A stretch of 39,410 nucleotides of DNA from positions 1 through 39,410 of the forward strand of contig NZ_CAKZNK010000062.1 in NCBI RefSeq assembly GCF_937129525.1. The letters are read 5' to 3'. Each line of letters starts with the position of its first letter. The first letter of the stretch is position 1. The notes beneath the pieces were generated by a model. The model saw only the letters and a list, made by a program, of their open reading frames with translations. It searched no databases and had not been told where the DNA came from. Below are positions 1-7,991 of this stretch, piece after piece. The position numbers and the translations under genes are program-made. The stretch is from an uncultured Chloroflexus sp. (GTDB lineage: Bacteria > Chloroflexota > Chloroflexia > Chloroflexales > Chloroflexaceae).

Positions 1-162
1 GTGACCGGCAAGGTTGCGCGCCCCCCGCCCGCTGCGCGTTGAGATGCGGGCAAGCGCGACCCGGCACAGACGCTGGCAACCCGCTTTCCGCAGCGCGCCG
101 TGCTCAGAGAGACGTGAGCGGGCACAGCATGCCACGACGAACATCCTGCCATCGCATACAAT

Positions 163-1386
163 ATGGCTGATAACGTCAGTAAGCCTGTGTGCCACCGTAT
201 GCCTATGTCACTTATTGCTCACCTGCTCGAACCGACCGGCAGTCACTGGAACCAGACCATCGATGAACTCTGGAAACAGTTTGGCGCGCCACACAATCTC
301 GATCTGCTACCACCCCATTTTGTCAAAAGCACCTTTCCCCGAATGGGTGGCATGGTGGTGGCGTTTTACGACGATAACCAACTTGTCGGTGGCGGTCTTC
401 TCTTTCCACGTGACATCATGCCTGATGGTCGGCGATGCTATACTTTACGCCTTCATGAGCTTGACCGCGAATTGTGTGATGAAGCCGTGAGCGTCGCGCT
501 GGCCCCTCTGCCGGTTGTAATCTATCGTCCCGGCGATGGAGTAACCTTTGCGTCGCCGGAACCGCGTCCTGCCGGCGTTTGGATTGGACCGCCACAGGAA
601 ACTGATTTGCCCGCCATTGCCGCACTCTACCGCGCTGTGTGGGGAAGCCAGCCCTACCCCGGCGATCTGTTCAGTGCCGAATTTGGCCCCGCTACTGCTC
701 TGGTGGCAACTGTAGACAATCGACTGGCCGGATTCTTGCTCGGTTTTCTACGCTTCGGCAGTATGTCGCCAGTTGGCGGTGAGCTGGCTGTCGAGTCACA
801 GGTTATGGCCGTTGATCCGACATACCGCAACCACGGCCTGGCTACGCGCCTGAAACGAGCGCAAGCGCAGGCCGCGCTGGATCGCGGTCTTCACTGCATT
901 CAGTGGACGGTTGATCCGTTGCAGTTGCCGAATGCTCTTCTTAATTTCAACCGGCTCCACGCTGTTGCCGGCGCGTTTGTGCGGGGCTATTATCCGGTTC
1001 AGAATGAATTGAATGTGGTGACGGCATCACGCTTTATCGTGACCTGGCTACCGGCCAGCGATCATGGCCGGCGCGGGCTGGTTGATGGTGGGGAGCGTCT
1101 CACGTTTGCCGATCTGTCTGGCGTAGCTGTGCTCAATGATGGCCCCCAGATGTTGCCTGCGCCTGACAATCCTCCCTGGATTGCAATCGCCATTCCCCCC
1201 AACTGGACAGCATTGCAACACCGTGATGTCACTCTGGCAGCGGCCTGGCGCGATGCAACAGACACCATTTTTGCGAGGTGGGTGGGCTGGGAAGCGGGAA
1301 AATATTTGATATACGCTGTGGCCAATGACACCGTCGGCAATCACTATTTGATCGGAAAACCGGCGGGGCCGTGGGCCTGGAGGTAG
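163..1386 (+). CDS. GNAT-superfamily acetyltransferase (COG3375-like)
   Basis: Predicted cytoplasmic N-acetyltransferase using acetyl-CoA; substrate unknown. The acetyl-CoA-binding motif A lies near residues 213-230, with VMAVDPTYRNHGLATRL matching the R/Q-x-x-G-x-A pattern. It is followed by WTVDPLQLPNALLNFNRL, which resembles the W-T-F-D-P-L...N-A...N..K-L signature of the COG3375 predicted acetyltransferases. At 407 residues it is longer than one GNAT domain, and residues 45-110 (with MGGMVVAFYDDNQLVGG) look like another GNAT-like beta segment, so the fold may be doubled. The start is uncertain: no clear Shine-Dalgarno precedes 163, a TACAAT box sits at 157-162 directly before it, and ATGs at 199 and 205 are good alternatives. 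It stands alone ahead of the copper genes. Family call fairly sure, function not. Confidence 0.75.
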   Translation: MADNVSKPVCHRMPMSLIAHLLEPTGSHWNQTIDELWKQFGAPHNLDLLPPHFVKSTFPRMGGMVVAFYDDNQLVGGGLLFPRDIMPDGRRCYTLRLHELDRELCDEAVSVALAPLPVVIYRPGDGVTFASPEPRPAGVWIGPPQETDLPAIAALYRAVWGSQPYPGDLFSAEFGPATALVATVDNRLAGFLLGFLRFGSMSPVGGELAVESQVMAVDPTYRNHGLATRLKRAQAQAALDRGLHCIQWTVDPLQLPNALLNFNRLHAVAGAFVRGYYPVQNELNVVTASRFIVTWLPASDHGRRGLVDGGERLTFADLSGVAVLNDGPQMLPAPDNPPWIAIAIPPNWTALQHRDVTLAAAWRDATDTIFARWVGWEAGKYLIYAVANDTVGNHYLIGKPAGPWAWR

Positions 1387-1488
1387 ATGAGAGGGCAGCA
1401 ATGCCGCGCGACAACACATCATTGCGCCAACTCAGCAGCCATTGCGAAACGGTGAAGAGATCTCTACCCCGGTTGCAACAATTTGTTG

Positions 1489-1494
1489 TATACT
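1489..1494 (+). promoter_or_regulatory. possible -10 box TATACT
   Basis: TATACT lies 8 bases before the ATG at 1502. No good -35 is seen at normal spacing; TTGCAA at 1473-1478 is too close. If it is a true -10, the message would start almost at the ATG and be leaderless, which would fit the lack of a Shine-Dalgarno there. Confidence 0.3.
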
Positions 1495-1501
1495 GCTCTC
1501 G

Positions 1502-1870
1502 ATGATTGTGCATTTTAGCGCAAACACGGCGCCGTTTAACCCTACCCGCGCCGTCATACTATGGACGCTCGCCTTCCTGATCGGGCCGTGGCCGGCACTG
1601 GCCTGTATCATTCATTGTCTTTATCTGCCTGACTACAATCCGGCTGGAATTGAACATTTTCTCTGCTCGGCGCCGCACCCTTCCGGTCAGCATGAAACTT
1701 CGCCGCCGCCAGTGCGCTATGAGATGGCGTCGTCTACGCTCGCCTTGTTCATCGGTTTCCTCATTGTCGTGCAGCGACTACTGGCCGAGCAACCAGTGAC
1801 ATTTCTATCATTCACTGTTACTCCCGAACCGCCGCCGCCTCGCACAACTCTGCCTCAACCGTCATCGTGA
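1502..1870 (+). CDS. small two-helix membrane protein with Cys/His cluster, unknown
   Basis: Not recognised as a named family. From the ATG at 1502 it gives 122 residues with a hydrophobic helix at about 17-40 and another at about 78-94, then a Pro-rich tail (PEPPPPRTTLPQP). The first helix ends in C35-x2-H38-C39, and the loop adds H52, C55, H59 and H64, an unusual density of possible metal ligands. The gene sits on the same strand 81 bases before a PCu(A)C copper chaperone and Sco, so a role in copper delivery or oxidase assembly is possible, but this is only inferred from position and ligands. The reading frame is open upstream to an ATG at 1442, but 1502 gives a more sensible N-terminus for a membrane protein. 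Confidence 0.5.
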   Translation: MIVHFSANTAPFNPTRAVILWTLAFLIGPWPALACIIHCLYLPDYNPAGIEHFLCSAPHPSGQHETSPPPVRYEMASSTLALFIGFLIVVQRLLAEQPVTFLSFTVTPEPPPPRTTLPQPSS

Positions 1871-1951
1871 TGTTCGACTGCGCGTTTAGCGCGCAGCGCC
1901 CGGTTGTCTGCGCAGGTTGATACTCTCTTGATTCTTTTGCGAGGTGATCAT

Positions 1952-2485
1952 ATGCGACGCATTGCGATCTTCATTACGGCAGCGTTTGTGGCTCTGGCTC
2001 TGGCAGGATGTGGGGCCAACCAGACAACGCAGACCGGTGGAATTACGGTACGTGATCCGTGGGTGCGGGCTGCGATGATGAACGTAGCCGGCGATCAGTC
2101 GGGAGCAATGGGGAACATGGGGCAGAGCACACCGATGGCCGGAATGAGTGACCACGGTCACGGGAGCGAGAGCAGCGCCGTCAGCGCCGCGTATATGGTA
2201 CTGGTCAACAATGGCGCGGCTGATGCAATTGTCAAAGCCGAGAGCGACGTTGCTAAATCGGTGGAGCTGCATAACGTGATTATGGAAAATAACGTGATGC
2301 AGATGCGGCAGGTTGAGGCGATTGAAGTGCCGGCGAATGGCCAGGTCGAGCTGAAACCGGGTAGCTTCCACGTGATGCTGATCGGTCTGAATCGCGATCT
2401 CAAGGAAGGCGATGAAGTGACGATCACGCTTACTACACGCAGCGGCAAGACAATTGAGGTGAAAGCGCCGGTGCGCAAGCCGTAG
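1952..2485 (+). CDS. PCu(A)C-family periplasmic copper chaperone (lipoprotein)
   Basis: Extracytoplasmic Cu(I) chaperone of the PCu(A)C (DUF461) family, which delivers copper to the CuA centre of cytochrome c oxidase together with Sco proteins. The N-terminus is a lipoprotein signal with lipobox LAGC (C20). The family copper motif H-x10-M-x21-H-x-M is exactly present as H107, M118, H140 and M142. Between residues 41 and 71 there is an extra Met/His-rich segment (AMM, GAMGNMGQ, PMAGMSDHGHG) that probably forms a second copper site. The start at 1952 is chosen because GAGGTGAT at 1941-1948 is a strong Shine-Dalgarno and the signal peptide begins there; an upstream TTG at 1904 is in frame but would spoil the signal. 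Sco follows 117 bases downstream. Confidence 0.9.
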   Translation: MRRIAIFITAAFVALALAGCGANQTTQTGGITVRDPWVRAAMMNVAGDQSGAMGNMGQSTPMAGMSDHGHGSESSAVSAAYMVLVNNGAADAIVKAESDVAKSVELHNVIMENNVMQMRQVEAIEVPANGQVELKPGSFHVMLIGLNRDLKEGDEVTITLTTRSGKTIEVKAPVRKP

Positions 2486-2526
2486 CGCCAGTGTGACGAA
2501 GTGTTGATGTTGGATGGTTGATGGTT

Positions 2527-2561
2527 CCCCCACTCTCTGCGCTTGTCGTGAAGAGTGGGGG
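2527..2561 (+). terminator. 10-bp G/C-rich hairpin between PCu(A)C and sco genes
   Basis: CCCCCACTCT (2527-2536) pairs perfectly with AGAGTGGGGG (2552-2561) across a 15-base loop. It is followed by AGCGAAACAAAT rather than a T-run, so it may attenuate or protect message ends rather than act as a classic intrinsic terminator. Confidence 0.45.
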
Positions 2562-2602
2562 AGCGAAACAAATCGCTCTGTTAGTATTCGCAGGTACCCT
2601 CT

Positions 2603-3202
2603 ATGATACAACGCTGGCTTATATCCATCATCGTGATGATCACCGCGCTCGCACTGAGCGGTTGTGGCGCCTACGAATTTCGCGGCACGGTGCTCGAACC
2701 GCCTAACCCGGCACCCGAGTTGCCGCTCACCGATCAGTTTGGTAACGCCTTTCAATTGAGCAATTATCGCGGCAAGGTGGTTCTGCTCTTCTTTGGTTTT
2801 ACCCATTGTCCTGACATCTGCCCTACCGCGCTTGGCGATCTCAAACGGGTGATGGAAAAACTCGGCAACGACGCGGCCAATGTTCAGGTGGTTTTTGTCT
2901 CGGTCGATCCCGAACGCGACACGCCTGATCTGATGCAACGCTACCTGGCAGCATTTAACCCTACCTTTCTTGGACTGAATGGTGATCGATCCGTTCTAGA
3001 ACAGGCGTACAAAAACTATGGCGTGACCGTCATTCGGCGTGATCTACCCAATTCGGGCCTGGGCTACACTATCGACCATTCAGGATACATCTACGCCATC
3101 GACCAGGCCGGGAACTGGCGGTTGCTCTGGGCGCATGGCACGCCGGTCGATGATATTGTGAGCGATGTGCAGGCCTTGCTCCGCAATCCGCCAGGTATGT
3201 GA
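2603..3202 (+). CDS. SCO1/SenC-family copper-binding thioredoxin-fold lipoprotein
   Basis: Sco protein for assembly of the CuA site of cytochrome c oxidase, acting outside the cytoplasmic membrane as a thiol reductase and/or copper donor. It has a lipoprotein signal ending in LSGC (C21), a thioredoxin-like fold with the Sco C-x3-C motif in HCPDICP (C69, C73), the VFVSVDPERDTP segment near 97-109, and the distal copper-ligand histidine H159 in IDHSGYIYAID. The 199-residue length is normal for a bacterial Sco. It lies between a PCu(A)C chaperone and a cupredoxin-like protein on the same strand, the usual partner context. The Shine-Dalgarno before 2603 is weak, but the signal peptide fixes the start. 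All expected metal ligands are intact. Confidence 0.93.
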   Translation: MIQRWLISIIVMITALALSGCGAYEFRGTVLEPPNPAPELPLTDQFGNAFQLSNYRGKVVLLFFGFTHCPDICPTALGDLKRVMEKLGNDAANVQVVFVSVDPERDTPDLMQRYLAAFNPTFLGLNGDRSVLEQAYKNYGVTVIRRDLPNSGLGYTIDHSGYIYAIDQAGNWRLLWAHGTPVDDIVSDVQALLRNPPGM

Positions 3203-3259
3203 GCTGACGACATTCCGCCGGTTCCAGACATCTACGGATCAGGAAGAAGTGAACACGCA

Positions 3260-3637
3260 ATGGGACAGCTAAACCTGAGCGCGCGGATGCGCGTGGTCAT
3301 CTTACTGACTACAGTTGCCATCATTGTCGCCGTTGGCCTTTGGCTCTGGCAGGCAACCACCAATCGACAACGACAACTGGTATTTGAGATTCCACCCGGC
3401 ACTGCTGCTCGCCTGGCTGCCGGTGAAGAGGTCAATATCTTTCCCTCAACGATCGTCATTGACCTGCGACAACACGACACGCTGGTGATTCAGAATAACG
3501 ATAGCGCCGAAGTCACTATCGGGCCGTTTCGGATCGTTCCCGGTCAGCGTTTTGTGCAGCGTTACTGGGGGCCAGGAGTGTATGAGCTGGTATGTTCAGT
3601 GCATCAAGGCGAGCAACTGCGGATTGAAGTGCGTTGA
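3260..3637 (+). CDS. membrane-anchored cupredoxin-like protein
   Basis: A 125-residue protein with one N-terminal transmembrane helix (about 11-30) and an extracytoplasmic cupredoxin-like beta domain. The C-terminal part, WGPGVYELVCSVHQGEQLRIEV, has the Y-x-L-x-C-x2-H pattern of the cupredoxin copper loop (C112, H115), and VIQNNDSAEVTIGPF resembles the N-N-D strand that normally carries the first His ligand. However, no Met follows H115 and no His is found at the usual first-ligand place, so a standard type-1 blue copper site is not complete. It follows sco by 57 bases on the same strand, suggesting a copper relay or scaffold role in oxidase assembly. AGGAAGAAG at about 3240 serves as ribosome site. 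Confidence 0.65.
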   Translation: MGQLNLSARMRVVILLTTVAIIVAVGLWLWQATTNRQRQLVFEIPPGTAARLAAGEEVNIFPSTIVIDLRQHDTLVIQNNDSAEVTIGPFRIVPGQRFVQRYWGPGVYELVCSVHQGEQLRIEVR

Positions 3638-3751
3638 TTGATTGAGCTATAACCGGTATATTGCGGTACAATAACCATAGCTGGTTCACGCGCTCAATTC
3701 CTTCAAACGCAATGGTGTGTTTACCTGCTCAATGACGAGAAGGACATTCAT

Positions 3752-4969
3752 ATGCAGATCTCGCACTGGCATGCCACGCTCGATCGACCGCCATTACCGG
3801 CTATTGATCTTCCGGCGACAGCCAATGTGGTTGTGGTTGGCGCCGGTGTTGTGGGGGCAGCAACCGCGCTTTGGCTGGCGCGCGCCGGTCTCAAACCATT
3901 GGTTATCGACCGTCAAGGGCCGGCAGCCGGCGCAAGTGGTCACAATGGTGGTATCCTCTCAGCCGGTCTGGCCGAGAACTATCTGGCTGCAACCGCGCGC
4001 TACGGCAAACAGGCGACACGCGAATTGTATGGGTTGAGTCTGGCCGGTCAGCAACTGCTGGTCGAGTTGATCGAACAGGAACGGATTGATTGCGATTTGC
4101 GTCTGCACGGCAATCTAAATCTGACGATTGGCGAAGCCCAATTGACAATTGCCGCCACTACCGTCGCTGCCCTGCAAGCCGATGGATTCCCGGCGGCGCT
4201 GCTCGACCGTGATTCTGCTCAAGAACTGGTGCGGATACCGCTGGGCGCCGCAATTACCGGAGGCCGGTTTAACCCCGCCGCCGGCACGCTCCATTCCGGC
4301 AAGCTGGTGTACGGTTTGCTTGAGGCTGCTGACCGCTACGGCGCGCAGTTCTGCTGGAACGTGACACTTCATCAGGTGACTGCTGCCGAAACCGGTTTGC
4401 GCCTGATAACCAGTCGCGGCTCAGTTGCTACCGGCGCTGCCGTTATTACCATCAATGCCTGGAGTGGCGAGGTATTGCCGGAGCTGTCCCAGCGCATCAA
4501 ACCGGTGCGCGGACAGGTTCTCTGCACCATGCCGGTCGATCCATTTATAATGTGCGGTTTTGGCGCCAGTTTGACCCCAACCGGCGAATACGGGCAACAG
4601 TTGCCGGGAGGTCAGGTTTTATTCGGCGGCTGCCGCGCGGTTGCGCCCGATCAGGATGTTGGCGTTAGCGCTGGCGAGGTTAGCGCCGACGTGCAACATG
4701 CGCTTGAGGTCGGTTTAGGCCGTCTCTTCCCGACGCTAGCCGGGATTGCCATTGAGCGGCGCTGGTCAGGCCAGATGGCATTCACCGCTGACTATCTGCC
4801 AATCGTGGCGAATCCGCTCCCCAATCTCTTTGCAGTGGGAGGCTTTTCTGGCCATGGAATGCCGTTTGCCGCCATCGTTGGCCGCCATCTGGCTGAAGCA
4901 GTGCAAACCGGCACAATACCATCTGCGCTAGAGTTGTTAAGCTGTGAGCGCGAGACGTTGATCTGGTAA
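3752..4969 (+). CDS. FAD-dependent oxidoreductase, DAO family
   Basis: Flavoprotein amine or amino-acid oxidase/dehydrogenase of the DAO family (PF01266), relatives being glycine oxidase, sarcosine oxidase beta and gamma-glutamylputrescine oxidase; the exact substrate cannot be told. The N-terminal dinucleotide-binding motif VVVVGAGVVGAATALWLA starts near residue 27, followed by the acidic ribose-binding end in PLVIDRQ. GASGHNGGILS (about 62-72) matches the G-A-S-G-x-N-G-G motif that contacts the flavin. The C-terminus FAVGGFSGHGMPFAAIVGRHLAEA is the usual second FAD-binding stretch. Length (405) is normal. AGAAGGA about 8 bases before the ATG supports the start. It lies 114 bases after the cupredoxin gene, probably as an independent unit. 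Confidence 0.85.
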   Translation: MQISHWHATLDRPPLPAIDLPATANVVVVGAGVVGAATALWLARAGLKPLVIDRQGPAAGASGHNGGILSAGLAENYLAATARYGKQATRELYGLSLAGQQLLVELIEQERIDCDLRLHGNLNLTIGEAQLTIAATTVAALQADGFPAALLDRDSAQELVRIPLGAAITGGRFNPAAGTLHSGKLVYGLLEAADRYGAQFCWNVTLHQVTAAETGLRLITSRGSVATGAAVITINAWSGEVLPELSQRIKPVRGQVLCTMPVDPFIMCGFGASLTPTGEYGQQLPGGQVLFGGCRAVAPDQDVGVSAGEVSADVQHALEVGLGRLFPTLAGIAIERRWSGQMAFTADYLPIVANPLPNLFAVGGFSGHGMPFAAIVGRHLAEAVQTGTIPSALELLSCERETLIW

Positions 4970-5280
4970 AACGTGAACACCGTTTGCGAGCGAGCGTAAG
5001 CCAACGTTGCAGCAGAACAAGCTCGCTCAACTACCGCAAGCCACTACCTGCATACCGCAAAGCAGTGTTAACGCGGTGCCGGTCGTGGGAGCGCAATGGA
5101 GATAACCGGCACCCGTGAATACATTCTCGTTGAGCTGACTCCCTTCACTTCACCCTGCGATAGCGAGCAAACAAACTCTGACAGGAGATCAGCCGAGTAC
5201 AATTCCGCTCGCCGGTACTCGCTCACCTATGCCCGCCCTGGTCACGTCTGCCTCTCACCAACACAACCGCTGCCCTTCAC
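4970..5280. other. intergenic gap between convergent genes
   Basis: This 311-base stretch separates the flavoprotein (plus strand) from the amidohydrolase (minus strand). No convincing gene, RNA or strong terminator hairpin is seen. A 62-codon open frame at 5096-5284 has no ribosome site and no family resemblance. Confidence 0.5.
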
Positions 5281-6915
5281 TTAGCGGTCGCGCTCATACA
5301 CCACTTGCCCGCCCAGAATTGTCATTTCAACCTGAATGTCTTTGATCTCTTCCGCCGGACAGGTAAAGTAGTCGCGGTCGAGCACTGCCATATCGGCCAG
5401 AAAACCGGGCGCAAGCGGCCCTTTAATATGCTCTTCGCGCGTCAGCCACGAACCGGCCACGGTGCAGGCATAGAGAGCTTCTTCCCGACTTACCGCCTGA
5501 TCGGGCGCAATCAGCGTGCCTTTCCAGCTTTTGCGCGTCACGAGCGCGTACAAACCGATGAAGGGATTAAAGTGAACGGTGCTCGGCACATCGCTGGTTG
5601 CAACGACTCGAATGCCACGATCAAGGTAGGTGCGCATCGGTTTATAGCGCGCAGCTAATTCAGGCCCAACGTCACGGAAGAGGTCGTCACCTTCGTAGTA
5701 GATGAAGGTGGGTTGAATCACGACGGCCAATCCATGACGCGCCATATGTTGCAGACTCTCTTCGGTGGCAAAATAACCGTGAATGAGATTGTGGCGGTGC
5801 TCACGCGGGTATTCACGCAATACATCGGCAAAAGCGCGCGCTGCTTCATGATGAGCGCGATCACCAATCGCGTGAATGCCAATATCCCAGCCCAGGGTAT
5901 GGCCGTGGGTGAAAAATTCGCGCAAATCTTCCGGATCGAGCCGGTTATAGTCGTACACCCGGTCTTCGCCGAGAAACGGCTGAAACATCCAGGCCGTATG
6001 CGAGGTGGTGCCACCGTCAATCGCCATCTTGAGACCGCCAATCCGCAGCCATTCATCGCCAAATCCGCTCAGGCCGCCGAACGCTACCGCGCGCGCCTCC
6101 AGCTCGGCGCGAGTTTCACTTTCACGGAAACCGTGCCATGAGATCAGCAGATTGGCCCGCACCGGCAGGCGACCTGCCCGTCGCGCTGCCAGATATGCTT
6201 GAATCTCCCAGGGTTGCAAGCCGGGGTCGAGAATGCTGGTGATCCCGTAGGCGAGATACGCTCTCCCCGCAGCTTCCAGCGCCGCGATACACTCAGCCTG
6301 AGTCGGCGCAGGCAGCAACCGGCGGCACAATTCTTTGGCGGCGGCACGCAAAATACCCGACGGTGTGCCATCGCGATCGCGTTCGATCTTGCCGCCGACC
6401 GGATCAGGGGTAGCGGCGGTCACACTGGCCAGCTCTAACGCCCTGGTATTCACCACGTCCATGTTGAAGAATCGCTTGAGCAAGACCGGATGCGCTGTGG
6501 TAGCCGCATCGAGATCGTGTCGGTTGGGCAATCGACCCTCACGAAAGAGCGATTCGTTCCAACCTTCACCCACAATCCATTGCCCGGGAGGCGTTATGCT
6601 GGCTACCGCTCGCACCCGCTCAACCAGTTTGGCAATCGAGTCGCAATCATCGAGGCCAATGCGCCCCAATTTCAGACCCATCTCGAGCATGTGATTGTGA
6701 GCATCGTTGATGCCAGGGATGACCGTCCGCCCACCCAGATCGATCCGGCGCGTCGCCGGGCCGGCCAGCGCCAGCGCATCTGCATCGTCGCCCACGGCGA
6801 CGATACGCCCATCTTTGCAGGCAACGGCGCGGCACTGTGGGAGTGTTGGGTTGAGCGTGTAGATGGTAGCGTTGAACAAGATCAGGTCGGGAGCAAGATC
6901 GCGGGCGAGAAGCAT
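5281..6915 (-). CDS. YtcJ-type metal-dependent amidohydrolase
   Basis: Amidohydrolase-superfamily enzyme of the YtcJ/LAF3 group (amidohydrolase_3), expected to be a metal-dependent hydrolase of amide or related bonds; substrate unknown. The N-terminal beta-sandwich strand DLILFNATIYTLNP leads into VIPGINDAHNHMLEMG, where D-A-H-N-H carries the first two metal-binding histidines (near residue 72). Further family features are VGEGWNESLF, GGTTSHTAWM, the GIHAIGDRAH segment with conserved His, and ATSDVPSTVHFNPF with the catalytic Asp near the C-terminus. GGAGGTTACT directly before the ATG at 6915 is a strong Shine-Dalgarno. It lies 114 bases after the ROK kinase gene, with two hairpins between them, so it may be partly uncoupled from it. 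The 544-residue length is typical. Confidence 0.88.
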   Translation of the reverse strand: MLLARDLAPDLILFNATIYTLNPTLPQCRAVACKDGRIVAVGDDADALALAGPATRRIDLGGRTVIPGINDAHNHMLEMGLKLGRIGLDDCDSIAKLVERVRAVASITPPGQWIVGEGWNESLFREGRLPNRHDLDAATTAHPVLLKRFFNMDVVNTRALELASVTAATPDPVGGKIERDRDGTPSGILRAAAKELCRRLLPAPTQAECIAALEAAGRAYLAYGITSILDPGLQPWEIQAYLAARRAGRLPVRANLLISWHGFRESETRAELEARAVAFGGLSGFGDEWLRIGGLKMAIDGGTTSHTAWMFQPFLGEDRVYDYNRLDPEDLREFFTHGHTLGWDIGIHAIGDRAHHEAARAFADVLREYPREHRHNLIHGYFATEESLQHMARHGLAVVIQPTFIYYEGDDLFRDVGPELAARYKPMRTYLDRGIRVVATSDVPSTVHFNPFIGLYALVTRKSWKGTLIAPDQAVSREEALYACTVAGSWLTREEHIKGPLAPGFLADMAVLDRDYFTCPAEEIKDIQVEMTILGGQVVYERDR

Positions 6916-6939
6916 AGTAACCTCCAGATAGGATCGACA

Positions 6940-7005
6940 TTTCAGCGCCTCAAATCGGCGCTGAAACGAGGCATGAACAAGGGCAGACCGGCCCTGCGAT
7001 GCCTC
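6940..7005 (-). other. two adjacent hairpins between kinase and amidohydrolase genes
   Basis: First hairpin: TTTCAGCGCC (6940-6949) with GGCGCTGAAA (6957-6966), loop 7. Second: GAGGCAT (6968-6974) with ATGCCTC (6999-7005), enclosing AGGGC (6980-6984) with GCCCT (6991-6995). No T-run follows on either strand; this looks like a structured spacer for processing, stability or partial termination. Confidence 0.5.
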
Positions 7006-7029
7006 TTCAGCGATCGCTTGCCATTCGGA

Positions 7030-7926
7030 TCAGCCGGCCACCGCCTGCATAGCCAGCGCGATTGCCCCTAAAACGCCGGCGCGCGCGCCCAATGCCGGCG
7101 GCACAATGAACGCTTCAGGCTGTGCCAGAATGCGCGGATGCTGCAAGTAGCCATTGAGCCAGCGTTGGGTTGCCGCTCGCACCAGCGGGAACATCTGCGG
7201 TTGACTCATAACGCCACCGCCGATGATGATCCGCTCTGGCGAGAGGATGCATAGCAGGGTCGCCATTGCCTGCCCCAGATAATCGGCTTCCAGCTCCCAC
7301 GCCGGGTGATCGGATGGCAATTCCTCAGCCGGTATCTGCCAGCGCGCCTGAATAGCGGGACCGCAGGCTAACCCTTCGAGACAATCACCGTGGTACGGGC
7401 AGATGCCAGGAAACGGATCGCGAGCCGGATCGCGCACCGGGTGGATATGTCCCATTTCCGGATGGATTAGCCCATGTACCAGTTTCCCGCCAACCAGCGC
7501 TCCGCCACCGATCCCAGTGCCAACAGTGATGTAAACGGCAACCTCACAATCGCGCGCCGCGCCCCATCGGTGTTCGCCCAACAATGCTGCATTCACATCG
7601 GTATCAAAACCCACCGGTAGACTCAGCGCTTGAGTCAGCGTTCCCACAACATCGGTATCGGCCCAACCCGGTTTGGGTGTGGTCGTGATGGAGCCGTAAC
7701 GGGGTGAGGTTGGATTGAGATCAACCGGCCCGAACGAACCAACACCGATGGCAACCAGTCGTTCAGATCCATTCGCCCGGAAGAATTCGATAGCCCGTCC
7801 AATCGTCTCGGCAGGAGTGGTGGTTGGGAAACGGATCTCGGCCTGAATATCGTCTGGCCCAGTCCCAATTGCGCATACCCACTTCGTTCCGCCCGCTTCA
7901 ATCCCACCGTAAAGTGGAGTTGGCAT
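7030..7926 (-). CDS. ROK-family sugar kinase, fructokinase type
   Basis: Cytoplasmic ATP-dependent sugar kinase of the ROK family, probably fructokinase (fructose to fructose-6-phosphate), although glucose or mannose kinase activity cannot be excluded. The ATP-binding DxGxTK-like motif appears as [14 protein letters not shown] at residues 8-21, the form seen in ScrK/YdhR-type fructokinases. The zinc motif [17 protein letters not shown], preceded by H-P-E-M-G-H-I-H-P, matches the fructokinase subgroup. [12 protein letters not shown] holds the catalytic Asp, and [19 protein letters not shown] is the phosphate/sugar loop. The ATG at 7926 is chosen because GAGG lies 7 bases upstream; two in-frame GTGs precede it. 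It is 65 bases downstream of lysA on the same strand. Confidence 0.85.
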   Translation of the reverse strand: MPTPLYGGIEAGGTKWVCAIGTGPDDIQAEIRFPTTTPAETIGRAIEFFRANGSERLVAIGVGSFGPVDLNPTSPRYGSITTTPKPGWADTDVVGTLTQALSLPVGFDTDVNAALLGEHRWGAARDCEVAVYITVGTGIGGGALVGGKLVHGLIHPEMGHIHPVRDPARDPFPGICPYHGDCLEGLACGPAIQARWQIPAEELPSDHPAWELEADYLGQAMATLLCILSPERIIIGGGVMSQPQMFPLVRAATQRWLNGYLQHPRILAQPEAFIVPPALGARAGVLGAIALAMQAVAG

Positions 7927-7991
7927 CACCACACCTCATCGTTGCAGCAATCTCAAACAGACGCGCCAGCAAAGAGCGCACATCGCACTTC

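Noticed and set aside
14-490. 158-codon plus-strand frame at the window start
   Set aside because: Overlaps the GNAT gene in another frame, with Arg-rich, non-protein-like sequence.
1886-2938. 350-codon open frame on the minus strand opposite the PCu(A)C and sco genes
   Set aside because: His/Arg-rich shadow composition, no ribosome site, and it is antisense to two well-supported genes.
5096-5284. 62-codon frame between convergent genes
   Set aside because: No ribosome site, no hydrophobic or motif pattern, no family resemblance.
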